Source: DASYAE01 sp036501535 (GTDB taxonomy: Bacteria > Actinomycetota > Actinomycetes > Streptomycetales > Catenulisporaceae). Taken from it: 13,343 nt of DNA. The position numbers and the translations under genes are program-made. Where the stretch lies: the NCBI GenBank assembly GCA_036501535.1, contig DASYAE010000124.1, forward strand, positions 1-13,343. Reading direction: 5' to 3'. How positions within the stretch are numbered: position 1 is the stretch's first letter; each line of letters starts with the position of its first letter. Below the pieces are notes generated by a model. It did not search any database. It worked only from the letters and a program-made list of their open reading frames with translations, and was not told where the DNA came from. Positions 1-6,813 of the stretch are shown here, in pieces.

Positions 1-19
1 CGCCGCACCGCCCCGATCC

Positions 20-46
20 GCGCGGACCGCGCAGAGCGCCCGGATC
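20..46. terminator. Weak hairpin at the end of the permease gene
   Basis: A short GC inverted repeat (GCGCG / CGCGC, 20-32) lies about 13 nt past the permease stop. It sits inside a wider GATCCG…CGGATC pair (15-20 and 41-46). No T-run follows. It is a possible factor-independent terminator, but stems this short are common at this GC content. Confidence 0.25.
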
Positions 47-1172
47 ACTCCGTGCGCAGCGCGGTCGCCGTGCCGGTCCGCGCCGCCCAGCCCGCGGGCA
101 TCAGCGCCCCGAGCATCGCGATGGCCAGCCCGCCGAACGCGAGCAGCACCAGGGCGGGCATCCCGTAGACCGCCACGTCGGAGGGCGGCAGGTTCGTGCC
201 CGCCGCGTGGCCCATGACCGGCACCACGATGTCGTGCACCAGCACGCCGATCGGGACCGCGACGATGCCCATCGGCAGCGCCACGGCGCCGACCGAGGTG
301 AGGACCATCGCAACGGTCTGCCGCGGCGTCATGCCGAGCGCCTTGAAGACCCCGAAGTCGTGCACCCGCTCGCGGGTGTCGAGCACCACCGTGTTCAGCA
401 CTCCGAGCCCGGCGACGGCGACCAGCATCACCGTCAGGATGATGATCAGCGTGTCCATGGCCAGGACGGTCGGGCTGATCCCGTTGGTGTCTGCGGATGC
501 CTGCGGATCGCCGTCGAGCCGGCCGAGAGCAGTGCTGAGCGAGGCGATGTAGCCGCCCTCCGCGGTGCCCGGCTCGAGTTCGATCTGGTAGTTCTGCGGC
601 GGCATGTCGATTCCGAGCGCGGTGAACGTGGAGTAGTCGGTGTACACGTCGTTGCCGCTGTCGCGCAGGCTGACCGCCTCGCCGACGACGCGCAGCCGAA
701 CCGTGCGGCCGGCGTCGGTGAGCGTGATGCTGTCGCCGATGCTCACCCCGGCGTTCTGCAGGAAGGCGGTCGGGACGACCGCCTCACCCGGTCCGGTGAA
801 CCAGGTCCCGGCGACCATCTGCAGCGCGGCCCACGATGAATCACCCTGATATCCGACGACGCTGGTGGTCCCGGCGATCCCGGAGACGTCCACATCCTGC
901 CAGCTGATGCCGTAGTACGCCTCGGTGCCGGGCTGCGCACGGATCGCCGCAGTGATCGCGGCCGCGTCGGCCGGGTTGGTGTCGGCCGCGCGCGCGCCTC
1001 TCGGACCTGTCCCGCCGTCGTTCGCGCTGACGGTCACCGCCCCGGAGTCGTCGCGGTTCAGCGCGGCCTGGACATCGCCGATCGAGGTGCCGAGCCCGAC
1101 CGCGAAGGTGACCGCGACGGCGCCGAAGAGCAGCGCGGCGGCGATGGTCGCGGTCCGCACCGGACGGGCCAT
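45..1172 (-). pseudogene. FtsX/MacB-type ABC permease, C-terminal fragment
   Basis: This frame encodes the C-terminal half of an ABC exporter permease of the FtsX/MacB type. It contains a membrane segment near residues 8-28, an extracytoplasmic domain of about 200 residues, then the FtsX core: a membrane helix (about 238-262), the cytoplasmic stretch VHDFGVFKALGMTPRQ typical of the family, and two more C-terminal helices. It ends at a TGA at 45-47. The ATG at 1172 is not a convincing gene start. It has no Shine-Dalgarno, and the same frame stays open upstream through residues such as RLSRLPLPRPLTLGLANP, which in intact homologues form the interior link before the second half. The piece is therefore read as the downstream part of a gene whose start lies at 1468 in another frame. 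Intact relatives are usually about 750-850 residues, so roughly 300 are missing. Confidence 0.8.
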
Positions 1173-1468
1173 CGGATTGGCCAGGCCGAGGGTGAGCGGC
1201 CGGGGCAGCGGGAGCCGGCTGAGCCGGGTGCGCGCGGCGCGGTCGCGGCGACCTGGGCGGCCGTCGCCTTCGAGCCGTCGAACTGCACCCCGAGATCCGC
1301 GCCCTTCTGCGCGTCGAAGGCGTGCTCGAAGGGCGCTTGGGAGGCGACCAGCAGCCCGGCGGCCAGGACGCAGGCGGTCACCGCCATCAGCGTGGTCAGC
1401 GTCGTCACCGCGGTCTGCAGCTTCCGGCGGCCGACGCCGCTGCGCACGACCCGTCCCAGCGCGCTCAT
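1058..1468 (-). pseudogene. FtsX/MacB-type ABC permease, N-terminal fragment (out of frame with its C-terminal half)
   Basis: The ATG at 1468 overlaps the stop of the ABC ATPase gene by ATGA, so this is the authentic start of the partner permease. Residues 1-75 look normal: a short cytoplasmic N-terminus, a membrane helix (about 18-43), and the start of the extracytoplasmic domain ending in DGSKATAAQVAATA. After about residue 76 the sequence becomes a Pro/Ser/Arg-rich stretch. That stretch is the +2 reading of the DNA encoding the interior of the C-terminal half, and it stops at 1058. Translation would therefore give a 136-residue truncated product with one membrane helix. An internal deletion of about 1 kb whose length is not a multiple of three explains this best. 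A sequencing indel alone would not, because the middle of the protein is also absent. Confidence 0.78.
1236..1256 (-). other. Deletion/frameshift junction inside the permease gene
   Basis: Here the N-terminal frame (…QVAATA) gives way to the C-terminal frame (…RAARTRLSRL). The same few bases, around GCGACCGCG on the minus strand, read sensibly in both frames. This is compatible with a deletion through a short GC-rich repeat. The exact breakpoint cannot be set without an intact homologue. Confidence 0.55.
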
Positions 1469-2154
1469 CGCCGCACCGCCAGGACGTCCCGGGCGATCTG
1501 CCCGTCCACCAGCTCGATGGTCCGGGTCGCGCAGGACTGCGCCAGCGCCAGGTCGTGCGTGACCAGCAGGATGGTCTGGCCGTCCCGGTTCAGCTCGGTC
1601 AGCAGGTCGCGCACGTCGCGGCCGGAAGCGGTGTCCAGCGCGCCGGTCGGCTCGTCGGCCAGCAGCAGCGCCGGCCGGTTGATCAGGGCCCTGGCGACCG
1701 CGACGCGCTGGCGCTGGCCGCCGGAGAGCCGGCCCGGGTAGGTGTCGGCGAACCGGTCGATGCCGAGCGTCTCGAGCAGTTCGGCGGTCCGGGCGCGAGC
1801 GGCCGCGCGGGAGGAGCCGCCGAGCTGGGCCGGCAGCGCCACGTTGTCCGCCACGGTCAGGTCGTCGAGCAGGTTGAAGAACTGGAACACCATGCCGATG
1901 CGGGCCCTGCGGTACCGGGCCGAGGCGGCTTCGCCGAGCCCGTCGACGCGCACGCCGTCCACCGTGACGCTGCCGGCGGTCGGCTTGTCCAGCCCGGCGA
2001 TCAGGTTGAGCAGGGTCGACTTGCCGCTGCCGGACGGCCCGAGCACGGCCACCGCCGAGCCCCGCTGCACCGTCAGGGACAGCCCGGCCAGCGCGGGCGG
2101 TCCGTCGTCATAGCTCTTGCACACCTCGCGCAGGTCGATGACCGGTTCGGTCAC
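1465..2154 (-). CDS. ABC transporter ATP-binding protein (LolD/MacB type)
   Basis: This is the nucleotide-binding subunit of an ABC exporter of the MacB/LolD class, acting at the inner face of the membrane with an FtsX-type permease. All motifs are present in 229 residues: Walker A GPSGSGKST (39-47), Q-loop Gln91 in FQFFNLLDDLT, signature LSGGQRQR (143-150), Walker B LLLADEP with Glu168, the D-loop (ALD at 172-174), and switch His200 in THD. The length is normal for the family. The start is GTG at 2154, with GGAGG centred about 7 nt upstream (2160-2164). Its stop overlaps the permease ATG (ATGA at 1465-1468), so the two would be translationally coupled. The ATPase looks intact while its permease is broken, so the exporter as encoded here is probably dead or relies on another permease. 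The substrate is unknown; relatives next to two-component systems often handle antimicrobial peptides or cell-envelope stress. Confidence 0.95.
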   Translation of the reverse strand: MTEPVIDLREVCKSYDDGPPALAGLSLTVQRGSAVAVLGPSGSGKSTLLNLIAGLDKPTAGSVTVDGVRVDGLGEAASARYRRARIGMVFQFFNLLDDLTVADNVALPAQLGGSSRAAARARTAELLETLGIDRFADTYPGRLSGGQRQRVAVARALINRPALLLADEPTGALDTASGRDVRDLLTELNRDGQTILLVTHDLALAQSCATRTIELVDGQIARDVLAVRR

Positions 2155-2318
2155 TGGGTCCTCCCATACCCCGGGGACCGCAGCCGCGGTCCGTTCGGGG
2201 CGAAACGGTAGGTGCGGCCGCGCGGCCGCCGCGTCGCCCGCGATGTGGAAGTCTGCTAACGCGTTCGGCGTACGCTCCGCGGCGTCATCCCGGCGATGTA
2301 TGCGGAAGATGTACGCGC
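2155..2318. promoter_or_regulatory. Divergent intergenic region between exporter and two-component system
   Basis: These 164 nt must hold the promoters of the minus-strand exporter and, unless the kinase is leaderless further in, of the kinase. There is a perfect 16-bp GC palindrome (two GCGGCCGC units in tandem) at 2214-2229. A 10-bp direct repeat, GATGTATGCG / GATGTACGCG, has a 13-bp period at 2295-2317, just before the first possible kinase start. The repeat could be a response-regulator site, but that is a guess. A TACCGT hexamer on the minus strand (2205-2210) could be a -10 for the exporter, with no good -35. Confidence 0.4.
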
Positions 2319-3806
2319 GTGAGCGTGCAGAGGGATGTCTCCGATCGCGTCACTTGCCACAATGGGCTGGTGAACTTGGGGCTGGTGGACGCGGCGGGCG
2401 TGGCGAGGACGGCGAAAGGGACCGTCAGCGCGGCGGGCCGGGCGCTGGTGCGCGACTCCGGCCCGAAGCAGCGGCTGTCGCGCCGGCAGTGGACGTTCGA
2501 CGCGCTGCTCATGCTGGTGATGACGGCCTACACGCTGTGGACCACGTCGCGGTGGCTCAACGCTCCTCCGCAGCAGCTGCGCGACGAATACGAGCAGTTC
2601 GCCGGGTCCATCCTGGGGCAGCTGCGCACGCTCCACCCCCAGCCCTCGCTCCCCTCGTCGGTCGTGCTGGCCGCGGGCGCGCTGGCCTCGGTGCCGCTGC
2701 TGCTGCGCCGGCGCCTTCCGCTGACCGTGTTCTGGATCACGATCCTGGCGTCGGTGCTGCACCACGTCCACCGCGGCCTGGACCCGTCGGTCCCGATCGC
2801 GAGCTGCCTCATCGCGGCCTACAGCTCCCTGATGTACAGCCGGTACCGGGTGGCCGCGGTCCTCAGCCTGCTGCCCGCAGCCGCGATGCTCGGCGGACTG
2901 ACCACGATTCCGGCCATCCCGGCGGTCGTCGTGCCGTTCCTGGTGCTCGGCGCGGTGGGCCTGGGGGTCAACTCGGTGCACATCTGGCGCCAGCGGGTGG
3001 AGAGCGGGCGGGAGCGGATCAGGGCCCTGGAGGCGGAGCAGCAGACCGCGACCCGGCTCGCGGTCGAGCGGGAGCGCGCCCGGATCGCCCGCGAGTTGCA
3101 CGACGTGGTGACCCACAACGTCAGCGTCATGGTGATCCAGGCCGGCGCGGCGCGTAAGATCATGGACGCCGAGCCGGAACAGGCCCGGCAGGCGCTGCTG
3201 GCGGTCGAGTCCGGCGGGCGCGCGGCGATGGCCGAGCTGAGGCACGTGATGGGGTTGTTGACGAGCACCGCCGAGGAGCCCGGATCCGGCCACACGGTAT
3301 CAACACTGTCGGCATCGACGCTGATCCCGCTCGATGCAGCCGAGCGCCCGGCCCGCGACGGCTCGCCGGCCGCGGCTGGAACGACGTGCCCGGAGTCAGG
3401 GCTCGAGCTCGCCCCGCAACCTGGCCTGGGCCAGGTCGCCGCGCTGGCCGGCCGGATCCGGGACGCCGGCGTTCCGGTGGAGCTGACGGTGAGCGGCACC
3501 CCCTCCCCGCTGCCGGCCGGCGTGGACCTGGCCGCATACCGCGTGGTGCAGGAGGCGCTGACGAACGCGGTCAAGCACGCGGCGGGCGCAAGCGTGCAGG
3601 TGATCGTCGACTACGCGCCGGAGACGGTGCGCGTCGAGGTGGCGGACAGCGGCGGGCGGCCCGGCGCCCCGGCCGGCCCCGGCAACGGCAGAGGCCTGAT
3701 CGGCCTGCGCGAGCGGCTGGCGATGTACGGCGGAACGCTGCAGGCCGGCCGGCGGCCGACCGGCGGATTCCGGGTCCGCGCGGTCATCCCGCTGGAGCAG
3801 CCGTGA
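2319..3806 (+). CDS. Two-component sensor histidine kinase (NarL family, HisKA_3)
   Basis: This is a membrane sensor kinase that autophosphorylates and passes the phosphate to the regulator encoded next. The N-terminal half holds about five to six hydrophobic segments (roughly 58-79, 113-130, 134-152, 157-174, 177-194, 197-217). A coiled stretch rich in Arg/Glu (222-258) follows, then the HisKA_3 phosphoacceptor box ARELHDVVTHNVSVM with His261. The HATPase_c domain shows the N-box EALTNAVKHA (Asn416), the G1 box DSGG (Asp443) and a GRGLIGLRERL stretch. Between the two domains lies a low-complexity linker (about 315-365). The stop overlaps the regulator start (GTGA). The start is uncertain. 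GTG at 2319 gives 495 residues but has no good ribosome site. GTG at 2370 has CACAAT six bases upstream, as expected for a leaderless mRNA, and removes an unlikely N-terminal stretch of 17 residues. Confidence 0.92.
   Translation: MSVQRDVSDRVTCHNGLVNLGLVDAAGVARTAKGTVSAAGRALVRDSGPKQRLSRRQWTFDALLMLVMTAYTLWTTSRWLNAPPQQLRDEYEQFAGSILGQLRTLHPQPSLPSSVVLAAGALASVPLLLRRRLPLTVFWITILASVLHHVHRGLDPSVPIASCLIAAYSSLMYSRYRVAAVLSLLPAAAMLGGLTTIPAIPAVVVPFLVLGAVGLGVNSVHIWRQRVESGRERIRALEAEQQTATRLAVERERARIARELHDVVTHNVSVMVIQAGAARKIMDAEPEQARQALLAVESGGRAAMAELRHVMGLLTSTAEEPGSGHTVSTLSASTLIPLDAAERPARDGSPAAAGTTCPESGLELAPQPGLGQVAALAGRIRDAGVPVELTVSGTPSPLPAGVDLAAYRVVQEALTNAVKHAAGASVQVIVDYAPETVRVEVADSGGRPGAPAGPGNGRGLIGLRERLAMYGGTLQAGRRPTGGFRVRAVIPLEQP
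2358..2372 (+). promoter_or_regulatory. Possible leaderless start for the sensor kinase
   Basis: CACAAT (4 of 6 matches to the -10 consensus, 2358-2363) is followed by six bases and then GTG at 2370. This matches the -10 to start spacing of actinobacterial leaderless transcripts and the arrangement seen at the ArsR gene at 4600. No convincing -35 is visible. Confidence 0.3.
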
Positions 3807-4516
3807 CGGCCGCGCGGCCGCGGGTCGTGGTCGCCGACGACCAGGCCCTCGTGCGCACCGGCTTCCGGATGATCCTGGCCGCCGACGGCATCGAGGTGGT
3901 GGCCGAGGCCGCGGATGGCGGACAGGCCGTCGACGCGGTCCGCCGCACCCGGCCCGACGTGGTGCTCATGGACATCCGCATGCCCGAGGTCGACGGCCTG
4001 GAGGCGACCCGCCGGATCCTGGGCACCGGCGGCGGCGCCGGTTCGCCCGACTCGAATACGCGCTCTGCAACGATGCCGCGCATCATCATCCTGACGACCT
4101 TCGACCTGGATCAGTACGTCTACGCCGCGCTGTCGGCCGGCGCCTCCGGCTTCCTGCTCAAGGACGTCACGCCGGAACACCTGGTGGCCGCCGTGCGCCT
4201 CGTGCGCTCGGGCGACGCCCTGCTCGCCCCGACCATCACGCGGCGGCTCGTCGAGCGCTTCGCCACACGCACCAGCGAGGCCACGGGCATGCACCGCGAC
4301 CTCGCCTCGCTCACCCCGCGCGAACTCGACGTGCTGCGCCTGCTGGCCACCGGCCTGACGAACGCCGAACTCGCCGCCCGCTTCCAGCTCAGCGAGGCGA
4401 CCGTGAAAACGCACGTGGCCCGGATCCTGGCCAAGCTCCACCTGCGCGACCGGGCCCAGGCGGTGGTCGTGGCATACGAGACCGGCCTGATCACCCCCGG
4501 CGCCCAGTCCGACTGA
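3803..4516 (+). CDS. Response regulator, NarL/FixJ family with LuxR-type HTH
   Basis: This is a DNA-binding response regulator paired with the upstream kinase. The receiver domain (about 7-130) has the acidic pair Asp12-Asp13, phosphoacceptor Asp57 in LMDIRMP, switch Thr98/Thr99 in ILTTFD and Lys120 in LLKD. The LuxR-type helix-turn-helix is at about 172-232 (SLTPRELDVLRLLATGLTN, then LSEATVKTHVARILAKL). The start is GTG at 3803, overlapping the kinase stop by four bases, with GGAG at 3794-3797. The frame is open further upstream, but that part lies inside the kinase gene and is not used. The product is 237 residues, slightly long because of a Gly/Ser/Asp-rich insert (about 74-91) between helix 3 and strand 4 of the receiver. 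Its likely target is the divergent exporter operon and itself (inference from gene order). Confidence 0.94.
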   Translation: MTAARPRVVVADDQALVRTGFRMILAADGIEVVAEAADGGQAVDAVRRTRPDVVLMDIRMPEVDGLEATRRILGTGGGAGSPDSNTRSATMPRIIILTTFDLDQYVYAALSAGASGFLLKDVTPEHLVAAVRLVRSGDALLAPTITRRLVERFATRTSEATGMHRDLASLTPRELDVLRLLATGLTNAELAARFQLSEATVKTHVARILAKLHLRDRAQAVVVAYETGLITPGAQSD

Positions 4517-4550
4517 GTGAGATCCGGCCGAGCCGTCCGTCCGGCAGGAA

Positions 4551-4586
4551 ACCGCAAAGGAATATTTGCAAAACTTCCTTTGCGGT
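4551..4586. promoter_or_regulatory. Near-perfect 36-bp palindromic operator upstream of the ArsR-type regulator
   Basis: Arms ACCGCAAAGGAA (4551-4562) and TTCCTTTGCGGT (4575-4586) are exact reverse complements. The centre holds a second exact palindrome, TTTGCAAA (4565-4572), on the same axis. Overall 16 of 18 pairs match, with mismatches only at 4563/4574 and 4564/4573. The repeat covers the -35 and spacer of the promoter of the following gene, so binding should block transcription. The natural ligand is the ArsR-type protein encoded directly downstream (autoregulation, inference). Confidence 0.8.
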
Positions 4587-4600
4587 CTATGGTGGGGTCA
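4566..4600 (+). promoter_or_regulatory. Promoter of the ArsR-MFS pair, probably leaderless
   Basis: TTGCAA (4566-4571), a 16-nt spacer and TATGGT (4588-4593) form a sigma-70-like promoter. The -10 ends six bases before the ATG at 4600, and no Shine-Dalgarno fits between them. The mRNA would therefore start at or next to the A of the start codon. Confidence 0.6.
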
Positions 4601-5277
4601 TGTCTGCCGCGAAGGACTTGCCCGCCCCGCCTCCCGGCGGCTGGCCGGCCTGGGTCGATCCGGCCCGCGACCTGATGCTGACCCCGCGGCGGCTGCGCGG
4701 GCTGGTCCACCCCATCAGGGTCCGGCTGCTCTTCCTGCTGGAGTCCGACGGACCGGCGACCGCCTCGCAGCTCGGCCGGCGGATCGGGCACTCCAGCGGG
4801 GTGACGAGCTATCACCTGCGCTTCCTGGCCGGGCTCGGCTTCGTCGAGGAGGCCGCCGAGCTCGGCAACGGCCGGGACCGGTGGTGGCGCGCGACCTACC
4901 GATCCTCCGGCCTGACCCTGCGCTCGCCGGACGACCCCGGCGATCCGGAGAGCATCGAGGTCACCGAGCAGTACATGCGCCTGGTCGCAGACAGCTACCA
5001 CGAGCGGATGCTCAAGTACGTCGACAGCCTGGCCGGCCGGCTCGACGAACTGCCGACGCTGCCCTGGAGCCTCAATGAATACGCCCTCGAACTCACCTAC
5101 GACGAGGCGCGCGAGCTGACGGCGAAGGTCAGCGCACTGCTTCAGCCCCACATCCGGCGCAGGTCGGACCAGACCGACCAATCCGCTGCATCCGGCCCCC
5201 GCGACGGCGCGGTACGCGCGATCTTCCAGTTCCAGGTGCTGCCCGATGAACCCGCGCCGGCCGAAGAGACGCCATGA
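4600..5277 (+). CDS. ArsR-family winged-helix transcriptional regulator (HTH_20 type)
   Basis: This is a DNA-binding regulator of 225 residues. Its winged helix-turn-helix spans about 28-110: the opening RRLRGLVHPIRVRLLFLLESDGPA is split over helices 1-2, recognition helix SSGVTSYHLRFLAGLG comes next, and a wing with RDRWWRAT follows. This is the pattern of ArsR-like HTH_20 proteins that often sit before MFS exporters in actinobacteria. No Cys-based metal site is visible, so it is probably not a metal sensor. The C-terminal part (115-225) is helical and would dimerise or bind a ligand. The last ~35 residues are low-complexity. Its stop overlaps the MFS start (ATGA at 5274-5277), so the two are co-translated. 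The large palindrome over its promoter suggests it represses its own operon, with the exporter's substrate as a plausible inducer. Confidence 0.9.
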   Translation: MSAAKDLPAPPPGGWPAWVDPARDLMLTPRRLRGLVHPIRVRLLFLLESDGPATASQLGRRIGHSSGVTSYHLRFLAGLGFVEEAAELGNGRDRWWRATYRSSGLTLRSPDDPGDPESIEVTEQYMRLVADSYHERMLKYVDSLAGRLDELPTLPWSLNEYALELTYDEARELTAKVSALLQPHIRRRSDQTDQSAASGPRDGAVRAIFQFQVLPDEPAPAEETP

Positions 5278-6668
5278 CCTCCGCGCCCGCATCCTCGACT
5301 CCGCCCGCGCCGCAGCAGTCCGATCCACCGGCCGCGGCCGCGGCCGTGGCTGCGGTCCCGGTCCGGCGCCGGGCCCCGTTCATCGCGCTGATCACCTCCT
5401 ACGCCGTCTCGGTGACCGGAACGTCGATGTCTGCGATCGCGATTCCGTGGTTGGTGCTGACCAGCACCGGCAGCGCGGCGAAGACCGGCCTGGTCGCCTT
5501 CGCCGAGACCGCCGCCTATGCCGTGTCGCAGATGCTCGCCGGGCCGATCGTCGACCGGGTCGGGCTGCGCCGCTCGTTCGTCGCCGGAGACATCGCGGCC
5601 GCGCTCGCCTTGGGCGCGATTCCGTTGCTGCACGCCGTCGGCGGCCTCACGCTCGGCGCGCTGCTGGCGCTCGTCGCCTTCGCCGGAGTCGTCCGCGGCG
5701 CGGCCGACTGCGCCAACAGCGCCCTGGTTCCGACCACCGCCGAGGCCGGCGGCGTGCCGATGGAGCGCGCCGCGAGCCTGAACTCCGGGGCGAACCGCAT
5801 GGCGCTGCTGGTCGGGGCACCGCTCGGCGGCGCACTGGTCGGCCTCATCGGTTCGCCCGACGTCGTGGGCATCGACGCCGCGAGCTTCGCGGCGGCCGCC
5901 GTGATGATGGCGATCTGGGTACGCGTTCCCGGAGGCGAGCGGCCGGCGCCCGCGGCAGATGCGAGCTCTGATATCAGCCCCGATACTGGTGCCAATGTCA
6001 ATGCCGATGCCGGTCGGCGCCGCGGCCCGCTCGCCCTCGTGCGCAACTACGGCCGGGATCTCAACACCGGCCTGCAGTTCGTGCGCGGGGACCGGCTGCT
6101 GCTCGGCATCATCACCATGGTCGCGGTGGCGAACCTGCTGGATCAGGGCATGGCCGTGGTCATGCTGCCGGTCTGGGTGCACCAGCGGATCGGCTCGGCC
6201 GGCGCCCTCGGGCTGCTCACCGGCGCGATGGGGCTCGGCGCGCTGGTGGGCAACCTGGCCAGCGCGTGGCTCGGCCCGCGCCTCGCCCGCCGACCGCTCT
6301 ACAGTGTGGGCTTCCTGGTCAGCGGCGCGCCGCGGTTCGTCGTGGTGGCCTTCGCCGCGACCGTGCCCCCGGTGCTGGGCGCCTTCCTTCTGTGCGAGGT
6401 CTTCGGCGGATCGCTGAACTCTGTGATCGGCGCGACGGCGTACGAGCGAATACCCGAGCATCTGCGCGCCCGCGTCCTCGGCGTCGTGCGCGCCAGCGCC
6501 TGGGTCGGCATCCCGTTCGGCTCGCTGTTCGGCGGATACGCGGTCGAGGCCTGGGGAATCCGGGACGCCTTACTCGCCTTCGGGGCCGTATACCTGATCA
6601 CCACGCTCGCGCCCTTCGTCTTCCCGTCGTGGGCACAGATGCGCCGACCTGATCCGGCGGAAGCATAG
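5274..6668 (+). CDS. MFS transporter (drug-efflux type)
   Basis: This major facilitator protein has 464 residues with about 12 hydrophobic segments starting near residue 36. MFS motif A is seen between helices 2 and 3 as GPIVDRVGLRR (90-100). The central cytoplasmic loop (about 222-255) is low-complexity and Asp/Ala-rich, the usual variable link between the two six-helix halves. The general pattern (AIPWLVLTSTGSA near the N-terminus and YERIPEHLRARVLG in the second half) resembles enterobactin/macrolide-type MFS_3 exporters. It is most likely a proton-driven efflux pump for a small hydrophobic compound; the substrate cannot be read. The first ~30 residues are Pro/Ala-rich and not conserved-looking, but the ATG overlap with the regulator supports this start. 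Codon 433 (6570-6572) is TTA, a very rare codon in such genomes and dependent on bldA tRNA in Streptomyces. Confidence 0.92.
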   Translation: MTSAPASSTPPAPQQSDPPAAAAAVAAVPVRRRAPFIALITSYAVSVTGTSMSAIAIPWLVLTSTGSAAKTGLVAFAETAAYAVSQMLAGPIVDRVGLRRSFVAGDIAAALALGAIPLLHAVGGLTLGALLALVAFAGVVRGAADCANSALVPTTAEAGGVPMERAASLNSGANRMALLVGAPLGGALVGLIGSPDVVGIDAASFAAAAVMMAIWVRVPGGERPAPAADASSDISPDTGANVNADAGRRRGPLALVRNYGRDLNTGLQFVRGDRLLLGIITMVAVANLLDQGMAVVMLPVWVHQRIGSAGALGLLTGAMGLGALVGNLASAWLGPRLARRPLYSVGFLVSGAPRFVVVAFAATVPPVLGAFLLCEVFGGSLNSVIGATAYERIPEHLRARVLGVVRASAWVGIPFGSLFGGYAVEAWGIRDALLAFGAVYLITTLAPFVFPSWAQMRRPDPAEA

Positions 6669-6813
6669 AGCCCGCCAAGCTTCGCCGCCCCGCGGTAGCG
6701 CAGTTGCGCCCCGCGCGGTTCACATCGCGCTAGCATGATCGGCAAAACGGGGCGAACGCCGCGCGAGCGCCGCGGCGGCCCTCAGTACGGTCATATGCTA
6801 GCAAGGGGCTGTC
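6669..6813 (+). promoter_or_regulatory. Intergenic region before the amidohydrolase
   Basis: This short region lies between the MFS and amidohydrolase genes. TAGCAT at 6731-6736 fits a TAnnnT -10 and would give a leader of about 70 nt, but the nearest -35-like TTGCGC (6704-6709) is 21 nt away. GCTAGCA occurs twice (6729-6735 and 6797-6803). The ribosome site AAGGGG (6803-6808) is five bases before the ATG. No clear terminator for the MFS gene is visible, so read-through is possible. Confidence 0.3.

Noticed and set aside
1058..1260. Programmed frameshifting to join the two permease fragments
   Set aside because: Even a perfect frame change would give a protein missing about 300 central residues, and no slippery heptamer or downstream structure stands out, so a deletion is simpler.
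2214..2229. 16-bp GC palindrome GCGGCCGC twice in a row as an operator
   Set aside because: Pure G/C palindromes of this size arise easily at this composition; no second copy and no link to a promoter was found.
3386..3802. Upstream extension of the response regulator frame by 139 codons
   Set aside because: It overlaps the kinase catalytic domain in another frame and reads as low-complexity Arg/Gly sequence; the GTG at 3803 with GGAG and the GTGA overlap is the natural start.
5142..6461. A 439-residue minus-strand frame opposite the MFS gene, and similar long frames at 925-2211 and 11433-12647
   Set aside because: Long antisense frames are expected at this GC content; they are Arg/Gly/Gln/His-rich and lack motifs, and the opposite strand carries clear genes or, in part, the control region.
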